A DNA stretch of 64,000 bases from G963691835 sp963691835 (lineage in GTDB: Bacteria; Pseudomonadota; Alphaproteobacteria; Thalassobaculales; Thalassobaculaceae). The translations under genes were made by a program, and so were the position numbers. Of this stretch, positions 45,765 through 53,808 are shown piece after piece (the stretch's first letter is position 1; every line of letters starts with the position of its first letter). The notes beneath the pieces were generated by a model. It was not told where the DNA came from. It made no database searches and worked only from the letters and a program-made list of their open reading frames with translations. Location: contig OY829383.1 in NCBI GenBank assembly GCA_963691835.1, positions 2,108,001 through 2,172,000 on the forward strand, given 5' to 3'.

Positions 45765-46615
45765 GCGGCCAATCCGCCGGCAGCACTGGTCAGCACAGTG
45801 TCCAGGTCAAGCTCGCCTTCGAAGCTCGTGGAGACGGGACCGCTCATGATTACATGGTCGTCCTCGCGCCAGGTGATGGTCAGAACACCCCCATCCAGGA
45901 TGACGTCCGACGTCCGGTCGGAGAAACCCCATCGGGCTGCCGCGACGAGAGCGGCGCACGCGCCCGAGCCGCACGCTTGGGTCACGCCGGCACCGCGTTC
46001 CCAAACCCGCATGCGCATCCGTCCGCGATCCAACACCTTCACGAACTCGATGTTCGCCCGCTCTGGGAACAGGCGGTGTGTCTCGATCATCGGGCCGATT
46101 TCTTCGACGCGGACCCGTTCCGGATCGTCCACGAAGAAGACGGCATGCGGGTTTCCGATGTTCACGCAGCAGGCGCCGTTCAACGGAGCGCCCGGCAGAT
46201 CAACGGACAGCGTGTCCGTCTCTTCGGCGAGCGGTATGGCCTGCCAGTCGGTCCGGGCTAGACCCATGTCTACTGACACGGTGCCATCTTCCGCGGCAAC
46301 GCATTCCAGAAGGCCGGCCACGGTCTCGATCACCACACGCTGGGTTCCGGTCTCCACCATCAGAAGATGGGCGACACAGCGGGTCCCATTGCCGCAGGCG
46401 CGGGCTTCACTGCCGTCTGGATTAAAGATCCGCATGAAGAAATCGCCGGCGTTCGACGGTTCAATCACCAGCAACTGGTCGAATCCTACGCCCCGCCGCC
46501 GGTCGCCGATCGCACGAATACGATCCGCCGTCAGCGCGATGGATTGATGCCGAGCGTCCAGCACAACGAAATCGTTGCCGAGACCATGCATCTTTCTGAA
46601 CGGAACCGCAGTCAT
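45761..46615 (-). CDS. dapF: Diaminopimelate epimerase
   Basis: Converts LL- to meso-diaminopimelate for lysine and peptidoglycan. 284 residues with both catalytic Cys: Cys74 in ACGNGTRC and Cys215 in ACGSGAC, plus KMHGLGNDFVVLD at 8-20. First gene of a run dapF, 2H phosphoesterase, mtaB, ftsY on the minus strand. Confidence 0.97.
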   Translation of the reverse strand: MTAVPFRKMHGLGNDFVVLDARHQSIALTADRIRAIGDRRRGVGFDQLLVIEPSNAGDFFMRIFNPDGSEARACGNGTRCVAHLLMVETGTQRVVIETVAGLLECVAAEDGTVSVDMGLARTDWQAIPLAEETDTLSVDLPGAPLNGACCVNIGNPHAVFFVDDPERVRVEEIGPMIETHRLFPERANIEFVKVLDRGRMRMRVWERGAGVTQACGSGACAALVAAARWGFSDRTSDVILDGGVLTITWREDDHVIMSGPVSTSFEGELDLDTVLTSAAGGLAA

Positions 46616-46929
46616 ACCCGGGTTATAGCCCTACGGCGCATGGAAACAACTCTTTGTTCCGTGGCATGACCATCACCTCCTCATTGCAAAGGACTAGGTC
46701 CGAGTCACGATCAGCCTCCCTCGCGGCGCATGGTCAGCGGTGCCCGGCGTTGGCGTTATGGCCAACACGCTTAGGGTGTAGGTCTTGGGATGTTTGTCGC
46801 CGCTGGGAGCATCGGGTCACTGGTCGGCCCCTTGTGTGATGCGACGTGGCCTCTTTTGAGGGTCTCGCATTGCGCGTTCGCCCTGGTCTAGTGTCCCGGC
46901 AACGAACATGAGCCGATGGGACCTGACCG
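46616..46929. other. Divergent intergenic region, dapF/Ldh-family gene
   Basis: 314 bases between two divergent starts. I see no credible gene. It holds a six-base hairpin GTTGGC/GCCAAC around 46751-46768 and some GC-rich runs. Promoters for both flanking genes must lie here, but no confident -35/-10 pair stands out. Confidence 0.4.
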
Positions 46930-47994
46930 ATGCAGATCGCGTATGACCGCTTGACCGACCTTGTCACAGATATGATGGCGGGATCGGGGAGTTCTCCAGA
47001 CGAGGCGCGGGCGATCGCGGAGAATCTGGTCACCGCCAATCTGATGGGCCACGACAGCCACGGCGTTGGACTCGCCCCGCGGTACATGAAACATGCGGGT
47101 CTCGGCACGGTGACGCTGAACGGCAAGGTCTCCGTCGTCAGCGATCAGGGCGCCTATCTTCTGCTCGACGGGGGCATGGCCTACGGACAGGTCGTCGGCC
47201 GGGAAGCGATGGAACTCGGCATGGACAAGGCGCGGACCGGCGGTGTGGCGATCGTCGGCCTCCGGAATGCGCACCATCTTGGCCGCATCGGCGCTTGGGG
47301 GGAGATGTGCGCGGAAGCTGGGTTCGTCTCAATCCACTACGTCAACACGACCGGCCACCGGCCCTATGTGGCGCCCTGGGGCGGGTATGAGGCGCGGTAC
47401 TCCACCAATCCGTACTGCACCGCGATCCCGGCAACCGGGAACAATCCAATGACCGTGTTGGATATGGCCACCAGCAAGGTAGCCCAGGGCAAGGTCCGGG
47501 TGGCCTACTACGCCCGCAAGAATATGATGCCGGGCGCGCTGGTCGGTCCCGACGGCAAGCCAACCGACGACCCCAAGGTCATCTTCGAGGAGCCGACGGG
47601 GGCCATGCTGAGCTTCGGCGAGCACAAGGGCTACGGCCTCGCCATGATCTGCGAGATCCTGGCCGGTGGCCTTACAGGCGGCGGTGCGGCGCGCGAAGAC
47701 CTGATGGACAGTGAGACCATCCGGAACAACATGCTGACCATCATCATTGATCCGAAGGGGTTCACGAGCGGCACGCCCTTCGACCAGGAAATCGACGATA
47801 TGATCGCCTATGTGGGCTCGTCGAAGGCGGCGCATGGCTTCGATCGTGTCCGGTTCCCGGGCGACCCGGAGCGGGAGACGACGGACGCGCGGCGGCGGGA
47901 TGGGATCTGGATCGACGACAACACCTGGGACGAGATGAAACAGGCCGCCGTTGCGGTCGGCCTTGATGCTGCGCGGTTCGCCGACCAGGACTGA
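46930..47994 (+). CDS. Ldh-family (malate/L-lactate/ureidoglycolate) dehydrogenase
   Basis: NAD(P)-dependent 2-hydroxy-acid dehydrogenase of 354 residues, the fold unrelated to classical LDH. Signature HDSHGVGLAPRYM near 40 (catalytic His), AYGQVVGREAM, GLRNAHHLGRIGAW near 113, NPMTVLDMATSKVAQGKV and GEHKGYGLAMICEILAGGLTGGG. The family covers malate, lactate, sulfolactate, ureidoglycolate and 2,3-diketogulonate reduction; the substrate here is undetermined. It lies near a second leuCD pair, hinting at a 2-hydroxy-acid pathway. Confidence 0.85.
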   Translation: MQIAYDRLTDLVTDMMAGSGSSPDEARAIAENLVTANLMGHDSHGVGLAPRYMKHAGLGTVTLNGKVSVVSDQGAYLLLDGGMAYGQVVGREAMELGMDKARTGGVAIVGLRNAHHLGRIGAWGEMCAEAGFVSIHYVNTTGHRPYVAPWGGYEARYSTNPYCTAIPATGNNPMTVLDMATSKVAQGKVRVAYYARKNMMPGALVGPDGKPTDDPKVIFEEPTGAMLSFGEHKGYGLAMICEILAGGLTGGGAAREDLMDSETIRNNMLTIIIDPKGFTSGTPFDQEIDDMIAYVGSSKAAHGFDRVRFPGDPERETTDARRRDGIWIDDNTWDEMKQAAVAVGLDAARFADQD

Positions 47995-48036
47995 TCGCCA
48001 CCCAGATCCCGGACGGTGTGGGACTACGCTATCCGC

Positions 48037-48384
48037 TTAGCTCTGGTCCTTCAGGTACCGGAACCACTTGCGCTCCAGCGCGGCGGGAAGATCAACGCCG
48101 CGCCATGACGCGAAGAGTAAGATTTGGGCGAACAGGTCGGCGACCTCGTCTTCAAGGCTCTCGAACAGCTCAGCCTCGTCCCGCCCTCCGGTCCGGCCCC
48201 GCCCGGTCGACTTGAGGTGGGCGGCAACGAGCTCCCCCAGCTCTTCCTGAAGCTTTGCGAGGTGCAAGGCCTCGTCCCGATTGATCTCGAACGCATCGGC
48301 GTAAATGTCCGAGACCGCCTGCACGCGTCTGGTTAAGTCGCCGAGTTCCGGACGGGCGCCCGGTGGCGTATCGGCTTCAGGCAT
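48037..48384 (-). CDS. MazG-like nucleotide pyrophosphohydrolase domain protein
   Basis: 115 residues. The all-alpha NTP pyrophosphohydrolase pattern is visible: KLQEELGELVAAHLK (44-58) and ESLEDEVADLFAQILLFA (75-92), the paired Ex2-3E and ExxD Mg-binding motifs. It probably hydrolyses an NTP or related pyrophosphate for pool cleaning. The ATG at 48384 has GGAG six bases upstream; the much longer open frame in this register is antisense to the leuC-like gene. Confidence 0.8.
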   Translation of the reverse strand: MPEADTPPGARPELGDLTRRVQAVSDIYADAFEINRDEALHLAKLQEELGELVAAHLKSTGRGRTGGRDEAELFESLEDEVADLFAQILLFASWRGVDLPAALERKWFRYLKDQS

Positions 48385-48513
48385 ATTCGGCTCCTCTGAT
48401 GGGCGGTCGCCGCCGGGGTCCAGGTCTGGCTCACCTATTGTCGTCCCGATGCCTCTTGCAAGGAAATGATCGCTCCAGGCACTTTGTCCCCCAATCATCG
48501 ACGGAGACATCCA

Positions 48514-49956
48514 ATGACCCGCCCCTCCCCCGGGCCCATCGCGCCCCGGACCATGCTTCGGAAAATCTGGGATTCGCATAGGGTTGCGGTGCGGGACGGC
48601 GGCGAGGCACTGCTCTATGTCGACCGGCACTATGCCCACGAAGGGTCTTTCCACGCGTTTGACATTCTGAAGCTTCAGGGACGGTCCGTCAGGCGGCCGG
48701 ACCTCACCCTGTGCATCGCCGATCACTACGTCCCGACCGTGAGCCGGGACGCGGCCGATGCGTCTCCGGAGATCGCCAACATGGTCGAGCAGCTCTCCGA
48801 GAATGCGCGCCGGGAGAACCTGCCGCTGCTGGCGATGGGGGATGCGGGGCAGGGCATCGTCCATGTGGTCGGCCCCGAGTTGGGCATGACCCAGCCCGGG
48901 CTCGTGATCGTCTGCGGCGACAGTCACACCTCGACCCACGGGGCCTTCGGGGCGCTTGCGTTCGGGATTGGCGCGTCGGAGGTGGCCCATGTCCTGGCGA
49001 CCCAGACGATCTGGCAGGCGCCACCCAAAGTGATGCGGGTCAGCGTTGACGGAACACTGGGGGCTGGGGTCACGGCGAAGGACGTCATCCTGTCGATCAT
49101 CGCCTCTATCGGTGCGGACGGGGCGAGCGGCCATGTTCTTGAGTATGCGGGCTCCGCGATCCGGTCGCTGTCCATGGACGGCCGGATGACGGTCTGCAAC
49201 ATGTCGATCGAGGCCGGTGGCCGGGCCGGTATGATCGCGCCGGACGACACCACCATCAACTACCTTAGAGGTCGGCCCTATGTGCCGACGGGTGCGGATT
49301 GGGAGGCGGCGGAAGCGGATTGGCGGTCGCTTGCCTCGGACGCCGATGCCTCGTTCGACCGTGAAGCGCGGCTCGACGCCGGGACCATTGCCCCGTCCGT
49401 CACTTGGGGAAATAGCCCCGAGGACGCGGTTCCGGTCACCGCCTCTGTTCCGGATCCGTCCTCCCTTGACGACGAGGGTGCCAGCGCCGCGATGGCAGCG
49501 ACCCTTGAGTACATGGGGCTCGAGGCGGGCACCCGGCTGGTCGATGTCCCGATCGACCGGGCCTTCATTGGATCGTGCACCAATGCGCGACTGGACGATT
49601 TGAGGGCCGCGGCCGAAATCGCCAAGGGACGCCGGGCGGTGGTTCCCGCCGTCGTCGTCCCGGGTTCGACGGCGATCAAGGCGGCGGCCGAGGCGGAAGG
49701 GCTCGACCGCATCTTCGAGGAGGCGGGTTTCGAGTGGCGGCACTCGGGCTGCTCCATGTGTGTCGGCATCAACGGCGACACGGCTGCGGCGGGTGAGCGG
49801 GTGGCCTCCACCACCAACCGGAATTTCCGGGGACGCCAGGGCAAAGGCAGCAGGACCCATCTGATGGGGCCGGCGATGGCCGCCGCTGCGGCCGTCACCG
49901 GGCGGATCACCGATGTCCGACAGTTGGTACCAGCCCCCGCGGGCCAGCGGGACTAA
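48514..49956 (+). CDS. Second LeuC-like aconitase-family large subunit
   Basis: 480 residues, a paralogue of the leucine leuC at 24282. Cluster Cys355 (FIGSCTNAR), Cys413 and Cys416 (GCSMCVGIN) are present. The N-terminal substrate region differs: HEGSFHAFDILKL replaces HEVTSPQAFEGLR, and LCIADHYVPT replaces LATPDHNTPT. This suggests a different 2-hydroxydicarboxylate substrate such as methylmalate/citraconate. The ATG at 48514 follows GGAGAC. It is followed at 13 bases by a small subunit, forming a complete enzyme. Confidence 0.9.
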   Translation: MTRPSPGPIAPRTMLRKIWDSHRVAVRDGGEALLYVDRHYAHEGSFHAFDILKLQGRSVRRPDLTLCIADHYVPTVSRDAADASPEIANMVEQLSENARRENLPLLAMGDAGQGIVHVVGPELGMTQPGLVIVCGDSHTSTHGAFGALAFGIGASEVAHVLATQTIWQAPPKVMRVSVDGTLGAGVTAKDVILSIIASIGADGASGHVLEYAGSAIRSLSMDGRMTVCNMSIEAGGRAGMIAPDDTTINYLRGRPYVPTGADWEAAEADWRSLASDADASFDREARLDAGTIAPSVTWGNSPEDAVPVTASVPDPSSLDDEGASAAMAATLEYMGLEAGTRLVDVPIDRAFIGSCTNARLDDLRAAAEIAKGRRAVVPAVVVPGSTAIKAAAEAEGLDRIFEEAGFEWRHSGCSMCVGINGDTAAAGERVASTTNRNFRGRQGKGSRTHLMGPAMAAAAAVTGRITDVRQLVPAPAGQRD

Positions 49957-49969
49957 GAGGACCGGATCA

Positions 49970-50581
49970 ATGGACGCTTTCACCACGCTCACATCTCTCG
50001 CCGTGCCGCTTCGGATGGCAAACGTCGACACCGATCAGCTGATTCCCGCCCGGTTCCTGAAGCAACCGCGCAGTTGGGGGTATGATACGGCACTGTTTCA
50101 CGATCTCCGCCGGGACGAGGCCGGCGTGCTTCGGGACGACTTCGTTCTTAATGCGCCGCACTGGCAAGATGCCCGGATCCTGGTTGCCGACCGGAACTTC
50201 GGGTGCGGCAGCTCACGCGAAGGGGCGGTCTATGCCCTGTTCGATGCGGGTTTCCGGTGTGTCATTGCCCCGAGTTTCGGAGACATCTTCTACTCGAACT
50301 CGACGAAAAACGGGCTGTTGCCGGTCAAGCTGGACCGGGACGAAGTGTCCAGGATCTGGCGGACCGCAGAGACGGACCCGAACGGTTTGCTCACCGTCGA
50401 TCTTGAACGCCAGCATGTCAGGCTTGGCGACGGTCTCACCTTCGGGTTCGAGATCGATCCGTTCCGGAAACACTGTCTGTTGAACGGGCTCGACGACATT
50501 GCCCTGACGCTGGAGCATGAGGCCGCCATCGCGGCGCACGAGGTGACGTTGGCGGACGCGAAGCCGTGGCTGGCGAAGTAG
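49970..50581 (+). CDS. Second LeuD-like small subunit
   Basis: 203 residues, partner of the preceding large subunit. Swivel-domain motifs: NVDTDQLIPARFLKQPRSWG (17-36), DRNFGCGSSREGAVYALFD near 70 and FRKHCLLNGLDDIALT near 170. Compared with leuD at 23624, it has REGAVYAL instead of REHAPWAL next to the active-site loop. The ATG at 49970 has AGAGGA eight bases upstream; the longer frame overlaps the large subunit. Confidence 0.9.
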   Translation: MDAFTTLTSLAVPLRMANVDTDQLIPARFLKQPRSWGYDTALFHDLRRDEAGVLRDDFVLNAPHWQDARILVADRNFGCGSSREGAVYALFDAGFRCVIAPSFGDIFYSNSTKNGLLPVKLDRDEVSRIWRTAETDPNGLLTVDLERQHVRLGDGLTFGFEIDPFRKHCLLNGLDDIALTLEHEAAIAAHEVTLADAKPWLAK

Positions 50582-50603
50582 GCGGGTTTGCCGCGGAACC
50601 CGC
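50582..50603 (+). terminator. Stem-loop after the second leuCD pair
   Basis: Seven-base perfect stem GCGGGTT (50582-50588) with AACCCGC (50597-50603), beginning right after the stop codon. The T-run (50626-50630) comes about 22 bases later, so it is not a textbook terminator; the pair of convergent genes makes a stop here plausible. Confidence 0.35.
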
Positions 50604-50654
50604 GGCCTCAAACGGACCGATGGGCTTTTTCCCGGTCTGTTGAGTTGGCGGGGG

Positions 50655-50909
50655 TCAGAAGAACGTCCATTCACCCGTCAAATGGTGGACGCGAAGAACC
50701 GCGCTGGCATAGGCCAACAAGAGGGCGGCGGTAAGTCCGATCGACACGAGCGCGTGGGTCGCCTCGAACGGCATGGCGCCCTTCATGAAATAGAGAACGC
50801 ACGCCACCGTCATCGCCGGCACCCCGATGATGGCGAGGAGCCGGATCTGCCAGATGGACGACGCAACAGCGTGTCGGCGACGGGTAAAGATTCGACGGTT
50901 TCCAGGCAT
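50655..50909 (-). CDS. Small two-helix membrane protein, unknown
   Basis: 84 residues from the ATG at 50909, with GGGAAG six bases upstream. A basic N-terminus (NRRIFTRRRH) is followed by two hydrophobic helices (about 21-43 and 53-73). Inner-membrane, positive end inside. Not recognised. Lies alone between the second leuCD pair and a gene-poor stretch. Confidence 0.55.
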   Translation of the reverse strand: MPGNRRIFTRRRHAVASSIWQIRLLAIIGVPAMTVACVLYFMKGAMPFEATHALVSIGLTAALLLAYASAVLRVHHLTGEWTFF

Positions 50910-51296
50910 AGGCAACTTCCCAAGGCCTATTACTCTATCAGCATAAGCATGAATTCACAAGAGTATTTATCATTTTGCATTGAATTTGAATAGTCGTTTG
51001 CGATTCGCATGGGCGTATATAATGCCGCATGGCTGAGAACATGGTTAATTCGGAAAGTTTGATGATTTGTATGCCCGGCTTGGAATTCGACGAAACGCGG
51101 ATAAGAACACTTTGGCTTTGGCTATGAATGGTCGCATCGAATTCGATCTTTCGACGGCCGTCGCGGGGCAACGCGAAAGTCGCGCGTTGCCTTCTGTGAC
51201 GCTCTTGTCCTCTTCGCCTGATCCGGTGCATCAAGAATGATCAATCCAATGCGCCACAGCAGGTCGAATACTTCCCGGGACCTTGCTCTAACCGAT
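50910..51296. other. Gene-poor, AT-rich intergenic stretch
   Basis: Nearly 400 bases with no convincing gene. The part 50935-51110 is markedly AT-rich. A minus-strand frame at 50938-51234 (98 residues, Arg-rich start) and a short plus-strand frame at 51126-51239 (37 residues) match nothing I know and may be remnants. A strong stem-loop sits at 51167-51191. From 51285 it runs into the palindromic repeat. Confidence 0.5.
51167..51191. other. Strong stem-loop in gene-poor stretch
   Basis: Nine-base perfect stem GGCAACGCG (51167-51175) with CGCGTTGCC (51183-51191) around a seven-base loop. The plus-strand side is followed by a pyrimidine-rich run without a clean T-tract. It may terminate an unseen transcript or be part of a small RNA. 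Confidence 0.4.
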
Positions 51297-51439
51297 TAGA
51301 GCCAAATCGGCAGTTTCTGAAACACAGTTTGATTCAATAACTGCTGTGAATTTGCCTCTAGAACAAATAGATAGAGCAGATTCAAGCGCAATGTGGGGCT
51401 CACGACGTGATCCCATCACCGCACGATCTGCTCTAGAAC
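51297..51439. repeat. 87-bp dispersed palindromic repeat, copy 2, with an added inverted repeat
   Basis: 51297-51383 aligns without gaps to 661-747. Its central stem keeps pairing through paired changes: GCAGTT (51310-51315) with AACTGC (51339-51344), where copy 1 has GCGGTT with AACCGC. Past the shared 87 bases, TAGAGCAGAT (51372-51381) faces ATCTGCTCTA (51426-51435), a 10-base inverted repeat, and CTCTAGAAC occurs on both flanks. A further GCTCTA/TAGAGC pair spans 51285-51302. It ends a few bases before cobD. Confidence 0.7.
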
Positions 51440-51451
51440 GCTCCGTACTCT

Positions 51452-52414
51452 ATGGACCCTCTGCTCATTCTGCTGTCCGCGTTGCTGCTGGACGCGCTGG
51501 TCGGCGATCCCGATGTGATCTGGCGGCGGGTTCCCCATCCCGTGGTCTTCTTCGGGCGGCTGATCGGCTGGCTGGATACCACCCTCAACCGCGAGGACCG
51601 GAGTGCCGGTTGGCGAAAGGTCGCGGGCATTGGCGCTCTGGCGACGTTACTATCCGTGGCGCTTGGCGTCGGCGTCGGAATTGAGGCGGGGCTGTCGGTT
51701 GTCTGGTTTGGCTGGGTCGTTGAGATCGTGGTCGCGGCGGTCTTCATCGCGCAAAAGAGTTTGCATGACCACGTTGCCCGTGTGGCGGCCGGCCTTAAGG
51801 AGGACGGCCTGTCCGGCGGCCGGGCTGCGGTCTCTCAGATCGTCGGCCGCGACCCGGAGACGCTGGATATCCATGCAGTGTGCCGGGCCGCGATTGAGAC
51901 GCTGGCGGAGAACTTCTCCGACGGCGTTGTCGCCCCGGTGTTCTGGTACGTGGTCGGCGGGCTGCCGGGCCTGTTGGCGTACAAGGCGCTGAACACAGCG
52001 GACAGCATGATCGGACATAGATCGGATCGGCACAGGGACTTCGGATGGGCGTCGGCACGCCTTGACGATCTAGCGAACTGGCCGGCGGCCCGACTGTCGG
52101 CCGGATACATCGTTGTTGCGGCGGCCGTTCTGCCCGGTATGGCGCCGCGGCAGGCGGTACGGTCCGTGGCCGCAGATTCATCGAAGCACCGTTCCGTCAA
52201 CGCCGGCTGGCCCGAGGCGGCGTTCGCCGGGGCGCTTGGACTTCGTCTGGCCGGGCCGCGGGTGTACGCGGGAACGACCGTCGAGGACGCGTGGATGGGG
52301 TCCGGCCGGGCGGAGGCGACGATGGCCGACATCACCCGAAGCCTGGCCCTATTCGTGATGTCATGCGCCGTGATGGCCGTGTCCATCGCCGTTCTCTGGG
52401 CCTTGCTGCCTTGA
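51452..52414 (+). CDS. cobD: Adenosylcobinamide-phosphate synthase
   Basis: Attaches aminopropanol (phosphate) to adenosylcobyrate, CbiB/CobD family. 320 residues, inner-membrane, with four or five hydrophobic segments; motifs LDALVGDPDVIWRRVPHPVVFFGRLIGWLD at the N-terminus, AVCRAAIETLAENFSDGVVAPVFWY near 136 and ALNTADSMIGHRSDR near 180. It is separated by over 30 kb from the main corrin cluster. Its stop overlaps a possible TTG start of the MATE gene. Confidence 0.95.
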   Translation: MDPLLILLSALLLDALVGDPDVIWRRVPHPVVFFGRLIGWLDTTLNREDRSAGWRKVAGIGALATLLSVALGVGVGIEAGLSVVWFGWVVEIVVAAVFIAQKSLHDHVARVAAGLKEDGLSGGRAAVSQIVGRDPETLDIHAVCRAAIETLAENFSDGVVAPVFWYVVGGLPGLLAYKALNTADSMIGHRSDRHRDFGWASARLDDLANWPAARLSAGYIVVAAAVLPGMAPRQAVRSVAADSSKHRSVNAGWPEAAFAGALGLRLAGPRVYAGTTVEDAWMGSGRAEATMADITRSLALFVMSCAVMAVSIAVLWALLP

Positions 52415-52431
52415 GTGCGGCCAACGACAAG

Positions 52432-53808
52432 ATGGCCCCGCTTCCCGACGACGCGACGGGGCGGGAATGGCTTTGGCGGGTGATGATGATCGCCTGGCCG
52501 ATCGTTCTCTCGAACCTGACCTTGCCCATCGTGGGAGCCGTGGACACAGCCGTGGTGGGGCACCTGGACGATGCGCGCTGGATTGGCGGCGTCGCGCTCG
52601 GCACGTTGATCTTCAACTACATCTATTGGGGATTCGGCTTTCTCCGGATGGGGACGACCGGTTTCGTGGCGCAGGCGTTCGGCGCAAAGGACCGGCCGGA
52701 GGTTCGTGCGACGCTTGGGCGCGCGATTCTGCTGTCCGTCCTCTTCGGGTTGGGCTGCGTCGTTTTTCGGGAGCCACTGACCGCCGCTGCGCTTTGGGTC
52801 CTGGGGGGCAGCGAAGGTGTGGAAGAGGCCGCCTACGCTTATGTGATCGTTCGTATCTGGGCAGCACCGGCAGCACTCTGCAACATCTCGATGCTTGGCT
52901 GGTTTTTCGGCCTGCAACGGTCCGGTGCCGGACTGATCCAACAAAGCGTGATCAATGGCGTCAACGTTGTTCTCAATCTCGTCTTCGTCTTTCAGTTCGG
53001 CTGGGGGATCGAAGGGGTGGCCCTGGCCAGCGTTGTGGCTCAGTACGTCGGCCTGGCGGTAGGGGTTGTCCTGGTCCGGCGGATCGAACGGGAGGCCGGC
53101 CCAGCGGTTCCAAACAGCCGAACATGGCCGGTCGAGTGGAGTCGTATCTTCGACCTCAAGCGACTTCGCCCGATGTTCGCTGTGAACATTGACATCTTCA
53201 TTCGAACCGTCAGTGTGGCTACAGCCACAGGTTACTTTCTGCATGTCAGTGCGACTCTGGGAGACGGGGTTCTCGCAGCAAACGCCGTGCTCCAGATCTT
53301 CATGATCTTCAACGCCTACGGAACAGACGGTTTTGCGCATGCGGCGGAGGGGCTGGTCGGGCAGGCGATTGGCGCGAAATCCAGGCGAATGCTGGACCGG
53401 GCGGTTTTCTGGTCCACCGTCGCGGCGGCGATTCTGGCGGTCGGATTCTCTCTGACATACTGGATCGCCGGTCCGGTCTTCATCGACCTCTTGACGAGCA
53501 TCCCCGAGGTCCGCGCAGAGGCGAAGACCTACCTCTTCTGGACCGTCATTCTGCCGTTGATCGGAGTTTGGTCCTTCCAACTGGATGGCATCTTCATTGG
53601 GGCGACACGGTCGGCTGAGATGCGGAACACGATGGTGGTCTCGCTTCTCGGCTTTGTCGGGCTGACTGAAGTCTTCGTGCCGCTTTGGGGGAACGATGGC
53701 CTCTGGCTGGCCTATATCGGTTTTCTATCGCTACGAACCGTCACAATGCTCTTCTACTACCCGGCAGTCGCCGGATCGGCAGGTACCGCATTCAAACCTG
53801 CCTCCTGA
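52432..53808 (+). CDS. MATE family efflux transporter
   Basis: 458 residues with 12 hydrophobic helices and DinF-type MATE features: WPIVLSNLTLPIVGAVDTAVVGHL near the N-terminus, GTTGFVAQAFGA near 83 and DGFAHAAEGLVGQAIGAKSR near 300. It exports cationic drugs or metabolites by Na+ or H+ antiport. ATG at 52432 is used; a TTG at 52411 overlapping the cobD stop would couple the two. Its 3' end overlaps the opposing gene by 17 bases. Confidence 0.88.
   Translation: MAPLPDDATGREWLWRVMMIAWPIVLSNLTLPIVGAVDTAVVGHLDDARWIGGVALGTLIFNYIYWGFGFLRMGTTGFVAQAFGAKDRPEVRATLGRAILLSVLFGLGCVVFREPLTAAALWVLGGSEGVEEAAYAYVIVRIWAAPAALCNISMLGWFFGLQRSGAGLIQQSVINGVNVVLNLVFVFQFGWGIEGVALASVVAQYVGLAVGVVLVRRIEREAGPAVPNSRTWPVEWSRIFDLKRLRPMFAVNIDIFIRTVSVATATGYFLHVSATLGDGVLAANAVLQIFMIFNAYGTDGFAHAAEGLVGQAIGAKSRRMLDRAVFWSTVAAAILAVGFSLTYWIAGPVFIDLLTSIPEVRAEAKTYLFWTVILPLIGVWSFQLDGIFIGATRSAEMRNTMVVSLLGFVGLTEVFVPLWGNDGLWLAYIGFLSLRTVTMLFYYPAVAGSAGTAFKPAS

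Noticed and set aside
48385..50031. Long minus-strand open frame continuing upstream of the MazG-like gene
   Set aside because: Antisense to the second leuC-like gene; only the last 115 codons (48037-48384) have a recognisable domain and a Shine-Dalgarno.
50938..51234. 98-codon minus-strand frame, possibly PilZ-like
   Set aside because: The Arg-rich start only vaguely recalls PilZ; no motif and no ribosome binding site, and a Cys/Ile-rich end of random appearance.
51240..51451. Cobalamin riboswitch ahead of cobD
   Set aside because: The stems here belong to the dispersed repeat and its extra inverted repeat, with no riboswitch core.
51835..53580. 581-codon minus-strand open frame under cobD and the MATE gene
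   Set aside because: Shadow frame: no domain, and it conflicts with two clear membrane-protein genes.
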